A stretch of DNA of 64,000 bases. Source: Chitinophagaceae bacterium. Lineage in GTDB: Bacteria > Bacteroidota > Bacteroidia > Chitinophagales > Chitinophagaceae. The DNA is taken from assembly GCA_016703625.1 (NCBI GenBank), contig JADJBP010000004.1, forward strand, positions 186,001 to 250,000, written 5' to 3'. Below, in pieces: positions 18,067 through 27,483 of the stretch. Numbering within the stretch: position 1 is the stretch's first letter; each line of letters opens with the position of its first letter. Made by a program: the position numbers and the translations under genes. The notes under the pieces were generated by a model, which made no database searches, was not told the DNA's origin, and was given only the letters and a program-made list of their open reading frames with translations.

Positions 18067-19614
18067 TCAAAATTTAACCCCAACAGTGGCAACCACGTTG
18101 CCCCTGGTTTGTTTCAGCATGGCATAGGTATTTGCCCGGTCTTCCAGCCGGTACGGAAAGCTAACATCTTTGCTCATGGCATGTATATAACTGAGGTCGA
18201 TAAAAAAACCTTTATTGCGGTAACCCAATCCTCCGCTTAATAACATGCGGCTGGCTTTATAAGCTGCGTCTTTGTAAGGATTGCCATAATATGCAAATCC
18301 AAGTCTTGCCATTATGATATTGAATTTTAATTCCCCGCCCACCCGGAAATTAAAATTGCCTTTATAATCGGCTTTAACCACCCGGTTCAGGGCTTTGTAA
18401 TAGGCTGTTTCTTCTGCGGTGACTTCTTCATTATCACTGCTGAACCTGCTGCCTTTGTGATGCACGTATTCAATGTCGGCGCTGATAAATCCTTTTTGTT
18501 TTGTTACATCCGAGATCTCCCTGAAAACATAGGAACCGCTGATGATGGCCTTGAACGGTGTGCTCTGTATATAGTTTGCCTTGCCCGGCTGGTCATTGGT
18601 AAATCTTTGGGAGCTTACACTGAAATTATCTATGGGATTCTCCACTTCCGTGGTTAAAAAACTGGTACGGGTATCCGTTAAAAACATCCAGGTAGGCGTG
18701 TGTATGGCAAGTCCCAGCCGTATATAATCCTGCGGCCGGTAAATGATACCCAACTTTAGATTAACACCCATACCTTTTGTGGTGAAATCATCGGTATATT
18801 CAAAACGTTTAAAATAATTTGATGTGTTTGCCGAGGTATCCGATTCCTTAAAAACGGTATTGCTGCTATAACTCACCAGCGGTATACCGATCGTTCCGCC
18901 AATAAACCATTTGTCTTTACTGTTGTGGGCAAAGCCAACTGCAATTTCCGACATAGCTCCCTTTGTCTTTTTGATCATTTCCTGCCGCAATGCCTGGCCG
19001 GCATCCAGAATATATTCAGGAGCACCCTTTACCTGTATGTTGCCGCCAACACTTACCGTATCAATAAGGTAAGTATATAATGCAGGGGCAGATGTGTAAG
19101 GAAAAGGAGAATTCGAACTTAATGCCTCGTCAATGGATAATCCGCTCTTTGCAAATTCTTCTGCAAACATTTCGCTGAACGAACTGAAATTATTCAACCC
19201 GGTATAACGGATCTCATTATTAAAATTGGCTGTTTGTGTAATGGCGAGACTAAAAGCGCTGCTGCTTTGGGGATTGTTGCGGTCACTGTGCCCGAATACC
19301 CAGCCACTGGTACCAAAACCCAGGCTGTTCCTGCTGTTCTTTGAATCGGTATCGCGGTATTTTGCCCTGTTGTTGTTTAAAAAGAAACCGGGTGTGATCA
19401 CAAATTCATTGGTCTTGTAAAAACCAAGCCCGGCGGGGTTTACAAAGGTTGCATTGATATCGCCGCCCAGTGAACCCATGGCACCTCCAATGGCCATATT
19501 GCGGGCTGTACCGGTTTGCGGGTAAAAGGAATACCGGATCGCATCCTCCGGTACCTGTGCAAAACTGAATGTGCTGATGAATAAAAAAGAAAGGAGTAAA
19601 TATTTTTCATGCAA
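18067..19614 (-). CDS. OmpP1/FadL/TodX-like outer-membrane transporter
   Basis: This 515-residue protein begins with a signal peptide (MHEKYLLLSFLFISTFSFAQ). The plug-like N-terminus has ARNMAIGGAMGSLGGD and NPAGLGFYKTNEF, the hallmark NPAG motif of the OmpP1/FadL family. The rest is a beta barrel rich in alternating aromatic strands, ending VATVGVKF with the terminal Phe expected for outer-membrane insertion. Family members import hydrophobic compounds such as fatty acids or aromatics; the substrate here is not known. The gene seems to stand alone, with its own terminator. Confidence 0.88.
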   Translation of the reverse strand: MHEKYLLLSFLFISTFSFAQVPEDAIRYSFYPQTGTARNMAIGGAMGSLGGDINATFVNPAGLGFYKTNEFVITPGFFLNNNRAKYRDTDSKNSRNSLGFGTSGWVFGHSDRNNPQSSSAFSLAITQTANFNNEIRYTGLNNFSSFSEMFAEEFAKSGLSIDEALSSNSPFPYTSAPALYTYLIDTVSVGGNIQVKGAPEYILDAGQALRQEMIKKTKGAMSEIAVGFAHNSKDKWFIGGTIGIPLVSYSSNTVFKESDTSANTSNYFKRFEYTDDFTTKGMGVNLKLGIIYRPQDYIRLGLAIHTPTWMFLTDTRTSFLTTEVENPIDNFSVSSQRFTNDQPGKANYIQSTPFKAIISGSYVFREISDVTKQKGFISADIEYVHHKGSRFSSDNEEVTAEETAYYKALNRVVKADYKGNFNFRVGGELKFNIIMARLGFAYYGNPYKDAAYKASRMLLSGGLGYRNKGFFIDLSYIHAMSKDVSFPYRLEDRANTYAMLKQTRGNVVATVGVKF

Positions 19615-19717
19615 TCATATTTATCAGTCAAATGATCCTGATCAAAAATTAATTATGTTTAACAGGCTTTCTTTGTAAATGCACTCCTTATAAAAGAGGC
19701 ACTAAAGTTTGACGACA

Positions 19718-20365
19718 TTACCCGCCACGTGCCGGCCTGCCGGTTGAACCTGATCCGCTGCTGCCTGATGAAGACCGCCCGCTGCTGCCACTGCCGCTGT
19801 TTGAAGAAGGTGAATAAGTTCTTGTATTGTTAGAATTTCCTATAGGTAAAATGACCTGCCTTCCTTCATTCCTTGTACTGCTCCGGTTGCTGTTATTATA
19901 TTGCGTGGAAGGATTGGACCAGGTTAAAGTGCCCGAGGTTTTTCCGGAAGCCACTTTTGTATTATAACCATTGTAGGCATTGAGGTTAACCATTCGCGGG
20001 GTTGTATTTACCGGTGCCGAATAGGTTATTTTGCCGGTATAGATGGCCCATGGATAGTAATAGGGATTATAATAATATCCATAATTATACGTGTTGCAGG
20101 TGGCAAAATAATAAGGACTGTTTTGGTATTCATAATCATCCCTGAAATCGCGCCAGCGCCTGTCGCGGATACCCATGGTGATCTCGTAATCGTTCCGGTT
20201 CTGGTACCGGTTGCGGTTACGGTCATCATCGTTATCATTTTTTTCTTCCACAACTTTGGCAGGGGAATAATAAACATCATCCGGGGTTTGGCCTGCTTTA
20301 TAGGCTGTGCTGCAACTGCAGAAAGCAGCCACAGATAATACTACAAGTAGAGTTTTTGGTTGCAT
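19718..20365 (-). CDS. Low-complexity lipoprotein of unknown function
   Basis: I chose the ATG at 20365 rather than one 28 codons upstream because it begins a clean lipoprotein signal (MQPKTLLVVLSVAAFCSCST). The mature protein has an Asp/Arg/Asn-rich part, then a Tyr-rich stretch (YNYGYYYNPYYYPW), then an Asn/Ser region, ending in a Ser/Gly-rich tail (GSGSSGRSSSGSSG). Such composition suggests an extended surface or periplasmic protein. I recognise no family. No overlap or close coupling with the neighbours. Confidence 0.7.
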   Translation of the reverse strand: MQPKTLLVVLSVAAFCSCSTAYKAGQTPDDVYYSPAKVVEEKNDNDDDRNRNRYQNRNDYEITMGIRDRRWRDFRDDYEYQNSPYYFATCNTYNYGYYYNPYYYPWAIYTGKITYSAPVNTTPRMVNLNAYNGYNTKVASGKTSGTLTWSNPSTQYNNSNRSSTRNEGRQVILPIGNSNNTRTYSPSSNSGSGSSGRSSSGSSGSGSTGRPARGG

Positions 20366-20522
20366 GGCGAAATGTTTAAAGCATTTAATATTGAAGTTAC
20401 TACTTTTGTGCTGCATTGGGGTGTTCCTGGTAACTGCATAACCGTTCATTAACAGACAATAAAGTTATACAGTACGATGTTAACGCAGTGCTAAAAGATT
20501 CCTGTCAAAAACATAAAATTAA

Positions 20523-21998
20523 ATGAGTAAAGAATTAACATCAAGGGCAGCAGATTATTCGCAATGGTACAACGACCTGGTGATCAAAGGTGGGCTGGCA
20601 GACTATTCGGCCGTACGCGGCTGCATGGTCATTAAACCCTATGGTTTTGCTTTGTGGGAAAACATGCGCGACCAGTTGGATAAAATGTTCAAGGAAACAG
20701 GCCATGTCAACGCCTATTTTCCCCTGTTCATTCCAAAAAGTTTTTTAAGTAAGGAAGCGGCTCACGTGGAAGGTTTTGCCAAGGAATGTGCCGTGGTAAC
20801 CCATTACCGCCTGATGAACGACCCCAACGGTAACGGTATCGTGGTTGACCCCGATGCCAAACTGGAAGAAGAACTGATCGTTCGCCCAACTTCTGAAACC
20901 ATTATCTGGAATACATATAAGGACTGGATTCAGTCTTACCGCGACCTTCCCTTACTGATAAACCAGTGGGCCAATGTGGTGCGCTGGGAAATGCGTACCC
21001 GTTTATTCCTGCGTACCGCCGAATTTCTCTGGCAGGAAGGCCATACAGCACATGCAACAAAGGAAGAAGCCATTGAAGAAACAGAACAGATGCTGGATGT
21101 GTATGCCACGTTTGTGGAAGAATATATGGCCGTACCTGTTATCAAAGGGATCAAAACAGCAAGCGAGCGTTTTGCCGGGGCTGTTGAAACATATTGTATT
21201 GAAGCGATGATGCAGGATGGCAAGGCATTGCAGGCGGGAACTTCGCATTTCCTGGGACAAAATTTTGCGAAAGCATTTGATGTACAATTCTTAACCAAAG
21301 AAAATAAGCAGGAATATGTATGGGCAACATCCTGGGGTGTTTCAACCCGGCTGATCGGGGCATTGATCATGGCACACAGCGATGACCAGGGATTGATACT
21401 ACCGCCAAAAATAGCACCCTTCCAGGTGGTGATCGTGCCCATTTATAAAGGCGAGGAAAGTAAAGTGCCTATTGATGCTAAGGCCAATGAGATCATCAGT
21501 TCCCTGAAGGCATTGGGCCTGCGGGTGAAATACGATAACAATGATAACAGCCGCCCCGGCTGGAAATTTGCCGAGTATGAATTAAAGGGCGTACCGGTAA
21601 GGATCGCCATGGGGCTGCGTGACCTGGAAAACCAGGTGGTGGAAGTTGCACGCCGCGATACCAAGGAAAAGAACAGCATGCCGGTGGAAGGGCTTGCAGC
21701 AAATATTGTACTGTTGCTGGATGATATCCAGGTGAACATGTATAATAAGGCACTGGCATTCCGTACCGAAAAAACAACCGAGGCAAACAACTGGGATGAG
21801 TTTATAAAACTACTGGATGAGAAAGGTGGTTTTATCTCTGCACACTGGGACGGCACAGCCGAAACTGAGGAAAAGATCAAAGACCTGACCAAGGCCACCA
21901 TCCGCTGTATTCCGATGAACAACAAACAGGAGGAAGGCAAATGTATCCTGACCGGTAATCAAAGCAGTCAGCGGGTTTTATTTGCAAGGGCGTATTAA
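20523..21998 (+). CDS. proS: Prolyl-tRNA synthetase, archaeal/eukaryote-like type
   Basis: This intact 491-residue class II synthetase charges tRNA-Pro. Motif 2 elements are IVRPTSETIIW and RWEMRTRLFLRTAEFLWQEGHTAH. Motif 3 is GALIMAHSDDQGLILPP. The anticodon-binding domain follows from about residue 300 (APFQVVIVPI), and the C-terminal zinc-binding-like extension ends with LFARAY. It lacks the editing insertion of the long bacterial type, so it belongs to the shorter type shared with archaea and eukaryotes, which is usual in Bacteroidota. The stop codon is followed at once by a long repeat array. Confidence 0.97.
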   Translation: MSKELTSRAADYSQWYNDLVIKGGLADYSAVRGCMVIKPYGFALWENMRDQLDKMFKETGHVNAYFPLFIPKSFLSKEAAHVEGFAKECAVVTHYRLMNDPNGNGIVVDPDAKLEEELIVRPTSETIIWNTYKDWIQSYRDLPLLINQWANVVRWEMRTRLFLRTAEFLWQEGHTAHATKEEAIEETEQMLDVYATFVEEYMAVPVIKGIKTASERFAGAVETYCIEAMMQDGKALQAGTSHFLGQNFAKAFDVQFLTKENKQEYVWATSWGVSTRLIGALIMAHSDDQGLILPPKIAPFQVVIVPIYKGEESKVPIDAKANEIISSLKALGLRVKYDNNDNSRPGWKFAEYELKGVPVRIAMGLRDLENQVVEVARRDTKEKNSMPVEGLAANIVLLLDDIQVNMYNKALAFRTEKTTEANNWDEFIKLLDEKGGFISAHWDGTAETEEKIKDLTKATIRCIPMNNKQEEGKCILTGNQSSQRVLFARAY

Positions 21999-22001
21999 GA
22001 A

Positions 22002-22216
22002 CGTTAATTCGTAAAAACGTTATCCAAAACGTTAATCCGTAAAAACGTTAATCTGTAAAAACGTTAATTCGTATAAACGTTAAACCGTTAAAACGTTAAT
22101 CCGTTTAAACGTTAAACCGTTAATCCGTATGAGCACATTAACCAATTAACAAATTAACAAATTAACGGATTAACCAATTAACCAATTACCGTATTAACCA
22201 ATTAACCAATTACCGT
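22002..22216. repeat. GTTAAT-type intergenic repeat array, copy R2
   Basis: Almost the entire proS-DUF2752 gap consists of AACGTTAATCCGT and ATTAACCAATTAAC variants. Bases 22081-22158 equal the reverse complement of 2847-2924 with one visible difference, including the non-repetitive core CGTATGAGCACATT. No gene is present. Confidence 0.9.
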
Positions 22217-22228
22217 ATTAACCTATAA

Positions 22229-22549
22229 ATGAGTTTATATCTTTTAAATATCATCCACTGGCTTGAATCCCACCAACTTCCCTGTTTATTTAAAACGATA
22301 ACGCATTTTGATTGTCCGGGTTGCGGCATGCAGCGCAGTTTTATTTTATTGATGAAAGGTGATCTGTCAGGAAGCTTAATGATGTTCCCTGCCTTGATAC
22401 CCATTATTTTACTGTTTGCCTTTTTAAGTATACACGTGATGGCCGGGATAAGGAATGGGGCAAATATTTTAAAATATGCCTACATTTTGTGTGCAGGTAT
22501 AATTATGGTAAGTTATATTTACAGATTAATAGTTACCAAAACGCTTTAA
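22229..22549 (+). CDS. DUF2752 membrane protein
   Basis: This 106-residue protein carries the DUF2752 hallmark PCLFKTITHFDCPGCGMQRSF, a Cys-rich motif just before the first membrane helix, and two further hydrophobic segments. The function of the family is unknown. The next gene begins two bases after its stop, so the three small membrane-protein genes from 22229 to 23356 form one operon. Confidence 0.85.
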   Translation: MSLYLLNIIHWLESHQLPCLFKTITHFDCPGCGMQRSFILLMKGDLSGSLMMFPALIPIILLFAFLSIHVMAGIRNGANILKYAYILCAGIIMVSYIYRLIVTKTL

Positions 22550-22551
22550 CC

Positions 22552-22875
22552 ATGACTGACCAAAACAGGGATTATTTATCCGGCAGTAACCTCAATAACG
22601 GCAATGCCCAGCTGCCCAATGCCACTGCCACACTTGTTTTAGGGATATTATCAATAGTTGTTTGTTTTATCTGCGGTATAATTGCCCTGGTCATATCAAA
22701 CAGGGATGTTGCATTGTACAGGGCTAATCCTGAAAGCTATGCACCAGGATCTTACAATAACATCAGGGCCGGGCGCATATGTGCCATTATCGGAATAGCA
22801 TTACAGTTTGTGGGTATCATCGTTTATATACTTTTTATTGTGTTGGCAATAACCTATGCCGGCAGCATCAGTTAA
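22552..22875 (+). CDS. Small two-helix membrane protein with CCC-like motif (DUF4190-like)
   Basis: This 107-residue protein has a polar N-terminus (about 27 residues) and two long hydrophobic helices. The first holds VVCFICGIIALVIS, which resembles the CCC-motif membrane proteins of Bacteroidota and DUF4190. Between the helices is a conserved-looking YNNIRAGRICAIIG segment. I start at the ATG at 22552, two bases after the upstream stop, rather than further upstream inside the previous gene. Function unknown. Confidence 0.8.
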   Translation: MTDQNRDYLSGSNLNNGNAQLPNATATLVLGILSIVVCFICGIIALVISNRDVALYRANPESYAPGSYNNIRAGRICAIIGIALQFVGIIVYILFIVLAITYAGSIS

Positions 22876-22906
22876 CAGATTTATATCTCCAAACCAACAC
22901 ATTTTT

Positions 22907-23356
22907 ATGGAAACAAATCAAAGCCTTTTAAATACTGAGTTACAGATCGACTCAACAGCCCATGCACACCTGTCGGAAACGGCGAAGTGGGGTACTTTTT
23001 TAAGCATCGTTGGTTTTATTTTAAGCGGGCTTATCGCTATTGTAGCCTTGTTTGCGGGTACTATACTGAGTTCTTTGCAAAGTGATTTCGGCGGTGGCAG
23101 TTCCATTGCGGGTGCCGGCATGGTAACTTTCATTTACCTGCTGATCGCTGCCCTGTATTTTTTCATGTCGCTGTTTTTATTCCGCTTTGCATCAAAAATG
23201 AAACTGGCTTTGTTTACCTGTGACCAGGATTCGCTCAATAATTCTTTACTGAATTTAAAGAACCTGTACCGGATGATGGGTATATTAACCATCGTATATC
23301 TTGCTTTTATGGTGCTGGCACTGGTAATCGGCATTGGTGCCGCCATGATGCAGTAA
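22907..23356 (+). CDS. DUF5362-like three-helix membrane protein
   Basis: This 149-residue protein starts at the ATG at 22907 (METNQSLLNTELQ). It has three or four hydrophobic segments, with a conserved-looking loop RFASKMKLALFTCDQDSLN before the last helix. This arrangement is like DUF5362 proteins, often found next to CCC-motif proteins in Bacteroidota. It is the last gene of the three-gene operon and converges on the RDD gene. Function unknown. Confidence 0.75.
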   Translation: METNQSLLNTELQIDSTAHAHLSETAKWGTFLSIVGFILSGLIAIVALFAGTILSSLQSDFGGGSSIAGAGMVTFIYLLIAALYFFMSLFLFRFASKMKLALFTCDQDSLNNSLLNLKNLYRMMGILTIVYLAFMVLALVIGIGAAMMQ

Positions 23357-23402
23357 GGGTGGACCAGTTTCAAATTATTTAAGTCACTTTAACAGCTGTT
23401 TT

Positions 23403-24189
23403 TTATTCTTTCGTGGCCAGGTAATTATAATCTTCCAGCAGTTTTTCCAAAAACTGGTCAACGTGCATATCAGAACTGATGTTCAGCACTTCCCTGATCT
23501 TGAGGGCAACCCGGTTGCACATTTCGTAGTTATTGCTTTTGGAAGCCTGTGTCAACACGGCTTTAATGGTATTGATATCACGGTCGCTCAGCCGCATCAC
23601 TTCCGGGAACATCACTTTGTAATTTGTTTTATCGATCTGCATAAAAACAGTATCCGCCACTGTAAGTGCCGATTTTGAGTTTACAACCACTGTACCTGCA
23701 GCCATATCGCCCAGGCGCTGGTTTTTAGCGGTAACTGAAATGATGATCACCACAGCAATGCCAAACAACCCAGTCACAAAAGTGTATGCCAGTACATTGG
23801 CATTTGAAAATGCGATATAGCCGAATAAAAAAGGCCATTCATAAAATTTGGTGATCCAGCGCAGCAGGTACTGGCCAAATGTTGGTTCGCCGCCTTCGAG
23901 GCTGATGACCCGGATGGCCATGATCTTTTTTCCCGATGGTTTGGCCGTTCAGCCACAGTTCTGTTAATAAAGAATACAACAGCATGGGAACCGATATCAG
24001 CAGGATATCCAGTCCCACATTTGCTTCCAGGTGTAATAAAAGTTCATTATACAACACGTATTTCATGCTGTAGAGGTACAGCAGCAATATCCCAAAGTCG
24101 ATGAAATAGGCCAGCAGCCGTTTATGAAAGGCTGCGATCTCAAATTCCAGGTCAATATTAAATGCGGTACTTATTTGAATGATGGCCAT
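23403..24189 (-). CDS. RDD family membrane protein, one frameshift
   Basis: The corrected protein is 261 residues. It starts MAIIQISTAFNIDLEFEIAAFHKRLLAYFIDFGIL, where the Arg and Asp of the RDD motif are visible. The NGQTIGKKIMAIRV motif and the QRLGDMAAGTVVV helix end complete the family signature. The C-terminal half is a soluble domain (about 110 residues). The T-run 23926-23931 (A's on the coding strand) has one base too many; five give GKKIMAIRV. The gene is divergent from the SpoIIM gene 146 bases away, a conserved pairing in Bacteroidota. Role unknown; RDD proteins are proposed transport or membrane-stability factors. Confidence 0.88.
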
Positions 24190-24335
24190 GTTACGGTGTT
24201 CTTTGCAGCTCTTTGAGCGCAGAAGCAGCTGCAAAATACTGATTGAATTCAACAGATAGGGCAAAACATGGATTTTTTTATGAATGAAAAAATCAGCAAT
24301 TTGTAGGATCAATTTGTAACGCCTAAATTTCAGCG

Positions 24336-25356
24336 ATGCGGGAAGCGATGTTTATTAAAAAGAATGCGGAGAAATGGAATACCTACCAGAACTCGCCGAC
24401 CGATAACCCGGATGAAACGGCCGAACGTTTCATCAACCTGATCGATGACCTGAGCTATGCCAAAACATTTTATCCAAAAGTAAGGTTACCCGCTGGGTAA
24501 ACGGAATTGCTGCCGGCATCTATCAAAGCATTTACCGGAACCGGAAAGAAAAATACAGCCGGGTATTCCGGTTCTGGAAATTTGAACTCCATTGTTGTTT
24601 AAAAGGTATCACCCCATTTTTTTATTTACCACTGTTGCCTTTATACTGTTCGTTGCCATCGGCGTGTTTTCATCCCTCGAAAATCCTGATTTTATCAGGG
24701 GCGTATTGGGTAACGGTTACGTAGACATGACGGAAGAGAATATTGAAAAAGGCGATCCATTCGGGGTGTACAAGGACGGCAACCCGTTTTCCATGTTTGT
24801 GTGGATCGGCTTTAATAATATCAGCGTTGCCTTTAAAGCATTTGTGGGAGGCTTTACCCTTGGCCTTTTTACCATGTACATCATGTGGAGCAATGGATTG
24901 ATGCTGGGTACGTTCCAGTATATGTTCTTTGCAAAAGGGCTGGGCACAAAATCGGTGCTCGTTATCTGGATACACGGCACACTGGAAATTTCGGCCATTG
25001 TAATTGCGGCCACAGCAGGTTTTATCCTGGCCAGCGGTATCCTGTTCCCGGGTACCTATTCCCGTAAAGTATCCTTTAAAAGAAATGCAAAAGATGCCGC
25101 CAAGGTATTGATCAGCCTCGTGCCTGTTTTTATCGTAGCGGCTTTTTTCGAAAGTTATGTTACCCATTTAATGAGCCAGACCTACGATAAAGCAAACAAC
25201 CCCGGGTTACCGTCCTGGGCCAGCATCAGCATATTGGTGGTATCTTTCTTATTCATCATCTGGTATTTTGTTATACTCCCTATCCGTTTACATAAGAAAG
25301 GTTATTATATTCAGCCCGATGGTATCATTAACCGGGTGAAAAAAGAAAATGCGTAA
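24336..25356 (+). CDS. SpoIIM-family (stage II sporulation protein M-like) membrane protein, two frameshifts
   Basis: The corrected protein is 340 residues. It has a soluble N-terminus (MREAMFIKKNAEKW) and about six membrane helices, with the family motif GFTLGLFTMYIMWSNG and WIHGTLEISAIVIAA. The A-run 24476-24479 lacks one base (YPKSKVTRWVNG) and CC at 24589-24590 lacks one C (KFELPLLFKRYHP). Despite the family name there is no sporulation in this phylum; the gene goes with RDD, DUF4129, MoxR and DUF58 genes. The stop overlaps the next gene's ATG by eight bases. Confidence 0.9.
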
Positions 25357-26173
25357 AATAATCTACATATCGGTTGTATGGATGTTTTTTGCAGCGGGTG
25401 CCTCGGCGCAGAAAAAGATCATTTACGTGGATACGTCACTATTGCAGACCGAAGAAGAAATGGTAACCCCGGGCAACGAGACCATTATTGTACCTGCCCC
25501 GGCAGATAACATAACTGACGAAGAGGAATATGAAGAAACAGAAGCTGTCGATACCACTTTATATCAATATGACATATCGCTTCCTTACGACACTGTAAAG
25601 CAATGGAAAAACCTGCCCGAATATGCCTATACCAAATACATAGACAGCCTGTTAAAGAACCGGAAGAAAAAAGAGTTGAAATCAACCTATTCGGGCCCGG
25701 GAATTTTAAGCAGGATACTCGGTTCAGGTATTGTTCAGCTTTTATTCTGGATGGTGGTGATCGTGTTTGTACTCTTCATCATTTACCGTTTATTCCTTGC
25801 TGATGGTGTGTTTCAGCGCAGGTCAACGGCTGCTAAAAATGCAGCTGCCGAAGTGGAAGAAGAAGAGATCGGTCATGATACTGATTTTGATGCATTGATC
25901 AGGGCTGCCCTGCAAAACGGCAAGTACAGGCTGGCAGTGCGATACCAGTATTTACGCACTTTACATGCACTGGCGGCTAAAAATTTTGTTGAACTGGCAC
26001 CTGATAAAACCAATTTTCAGTATGTGCGTGAAATTACAAACCCCGGCCATCAAAATGAATTTGCAGCGCTCACTTTGCACTACGAATATGTATGGTACGG
26101 GGAGTTTGATATTGAAAAAAGTATTTACCAAAAGATCGAAAACAATTTTACCAGTTTTAATAAAAAAATATAA
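25349..26173 (+). CDS. DUF4129 membrane protein
   Basis: This 274-residue protein has a signal peptide (MRKIIYISVVWMFFAAGASAQ), a periplasmic part of about 100 residues and a single membrane helix near residues 127-150 (VQLLFWMVVIVFVLFIIY). The cytoplasmic DUF4129 domain follows (LIRAALQNGKYRLAVRYQYLRTL, then YEYVWYGEFDI). Such proteins regularly sit with MoxR, DUF58 and SpoIIM genes. The eight-base overlap with the upstream gene and eight-base gap to the next mark one operon. The specific function is unknown. Confidence 0.85.
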   Translation: MRKIIYISVVWMFFAAGASAQKKIIYVDTSLLQTEEEMVTPGNETIIVPAPADNITDEEEYEETEAVDTTLYQYDISLPYDTVKQWKNLPEYAYTKYIDSLLKNRKKKELKSTYSGPGILSRILGSGIVQLLFWMVVIVFVLFIIYRLFLADGVFQRRSTAAKNAAAEVEEEEIGHDTDFDALIRAALQNGKYRLAVRYQYLRTLHALAAKNFVELAPDKTNFQYVREITNPGHQNEFAALTLHYEYVWYGEFDIEKSIYQKIENNFTSFNKKI

Positions 26174-26181
26174 GGGGTTAT

Positions 26182-27402
26182 TTGAAGACTACATGCACAT
26201 ATTATTTTATGGCAACTGCCCTGGTTGTTTTGTTCAGCGCATGCCTGGGCGGCAACAAAGCAAAAAAACTGCCGTCGCTGGTTGAAACCTATTCCAAAAA
26301 AGATAAAAAACCTTTTGGAGCCGATATCGCCTACCGGCAGGTTGCTGCCATGTATGCCGGCAAAAACATCCGCGATAAAAGACAAAATTTTAAAAAGACC
26401 TGGCAAAACATCAGTGATACCAATGCCTTGTACATCTGCATCGCCCCCAGGTTGTTTTTAAATGAAGCAGAGGCAGAAGCCATGATGGACTATGTATATG
26501 ACGGTAACAGCCTATTTATTTCAGCTGCTTTCATTGATGATATCTTATTGAAAAAAATTGGATGTACACAGGTAAATATAAGCCCTGCGGCTGAAAGGGT
26601 CTTTGATGTGATGAATAATACCGGGGTAAATAATGTATTGCAGCCTGGTTTTAATTTTAATTATTATTACCACCCGTTTCAGAATCATTTTAATAAAATC
26701 GACAGCAGCCATTCCCGGGTGCTGGGATACAATGATAAAAAGAAACCCAATTTCATTGTTCATTTTTACGGGAAAGGAAAACTCTTTTTGCAATGTGAAC
26801 CACGGGCACTGAGCAATTATTTTCTGCTGAAGGGTAACAATTATAACTACCTGGTAAATGCGCTTGCTTTTACACAGTCAATACCCGAAAATGTGTATTG
26901 GGATGATCATTACAACAAAATGCGGAGCCGGGGCGATTCCGGCAGTAATTTTTCAACCTTTGGCGAGATCATGAAACACCCGCCGCTGAAGTTTGCTTTC
27001 TGGCTGGCGTTGATCCTGCTGCTGCTGTATATTTTATTTGGCGGTAAACGGGTACAGCGTATCATTGAACTGCTTAAGCCCAATGAGAATACAACGGTTA
27101 CATTTACCGAAACGATCGGCCGTTTGTACCTGCAGAAAAAAGACAATAAAAATATTGCGGACAAGATGATCACGTACTTTAATGAGTACATCCGCAACAC
27201 TTATTTTTTAAATACCAGCCATGTTGGTGACGATTTCATGGTTGTACTGAGCAGGAAGAGCGGCGTGGAAAAGGATAAAGTGGATACCCTGTACCGTACT
27301 ATTTCAGCAACACACGGCAGTGATACGGTAACCGATTACCAGTTGCTTGCCCTGCATGAACAGATCCAGCATTTTTATAAAAGCAAAGGAAAACATACAT
27401 AA
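26182..27402 (+). CDS. DUF4350 domain lipoprotein or membrane protein
   Basis: This 406-residue protein has a lipoprotein-like start (VVLFSACLGG), an extracytoplasmic DUF4350-like domain with the ALYICIAPRLFLNEAEAEAM segment, and one strong membrane helix near residues 270-292 (LKFAFWLALILLLLYILFGG). A soluble C-terminal domain follows. I take the TTG at 26182 as the start because AAGGGG lies just upstream of it (26172-26177) and it gives a Lys in the signal n-region. An ATG at 26209 is the alternative. The operon context links it to MoxR and DUF58. Confidence 0.78.
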   Translation: MKTTCTYYFMATALVVLFSACLGGNKAKKLPSLVETYSKKDKKPFGADIAYRQVAAMYAGKNIRDKRQNFKKTWQNISDTNALYICIAPRLFLNEAEAEAMMDYVYDGNSLFISAAFIDDILLKKIGCTQVNISPAAERVFDVMNNTGVNNVLQPGFNFNYYYHPFQNHFNKIDSSHSRVLGYNDKKKPNFIVHFYGKGKLFLQCEPRALSNYFLLKGNNYNYLVNALAFTQSIPENVYWDDHYNKMRSRGDSGSNFSTFGEIMKHPPLKFAFWLALILLLLYILFGGKRVQRIIELLKPNENTTVTFTETIGRLYLQKKDNKNIADKMITYFNEYIRNTYFLNTSHVGDDFMVVLSRKSGVEKDKVDTLYRTISATHGSDTVTDYQLLALHEQIQHFYKSKGKHT

Positions 27403-27483
27403 ATCAGTTAACAACTTAAACCTTTTAAACTGCAGCCACCGGGCGTAGCCAAAGAAAGGGTTTGGGCATAAAAATTAAAACAG

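Noticed and set aside
24336..25356. Sporulation function from the SpoIIM match
   Set aside because: The phylum does not sporulate and no other sporulation genes are nearby; the family name is historical.
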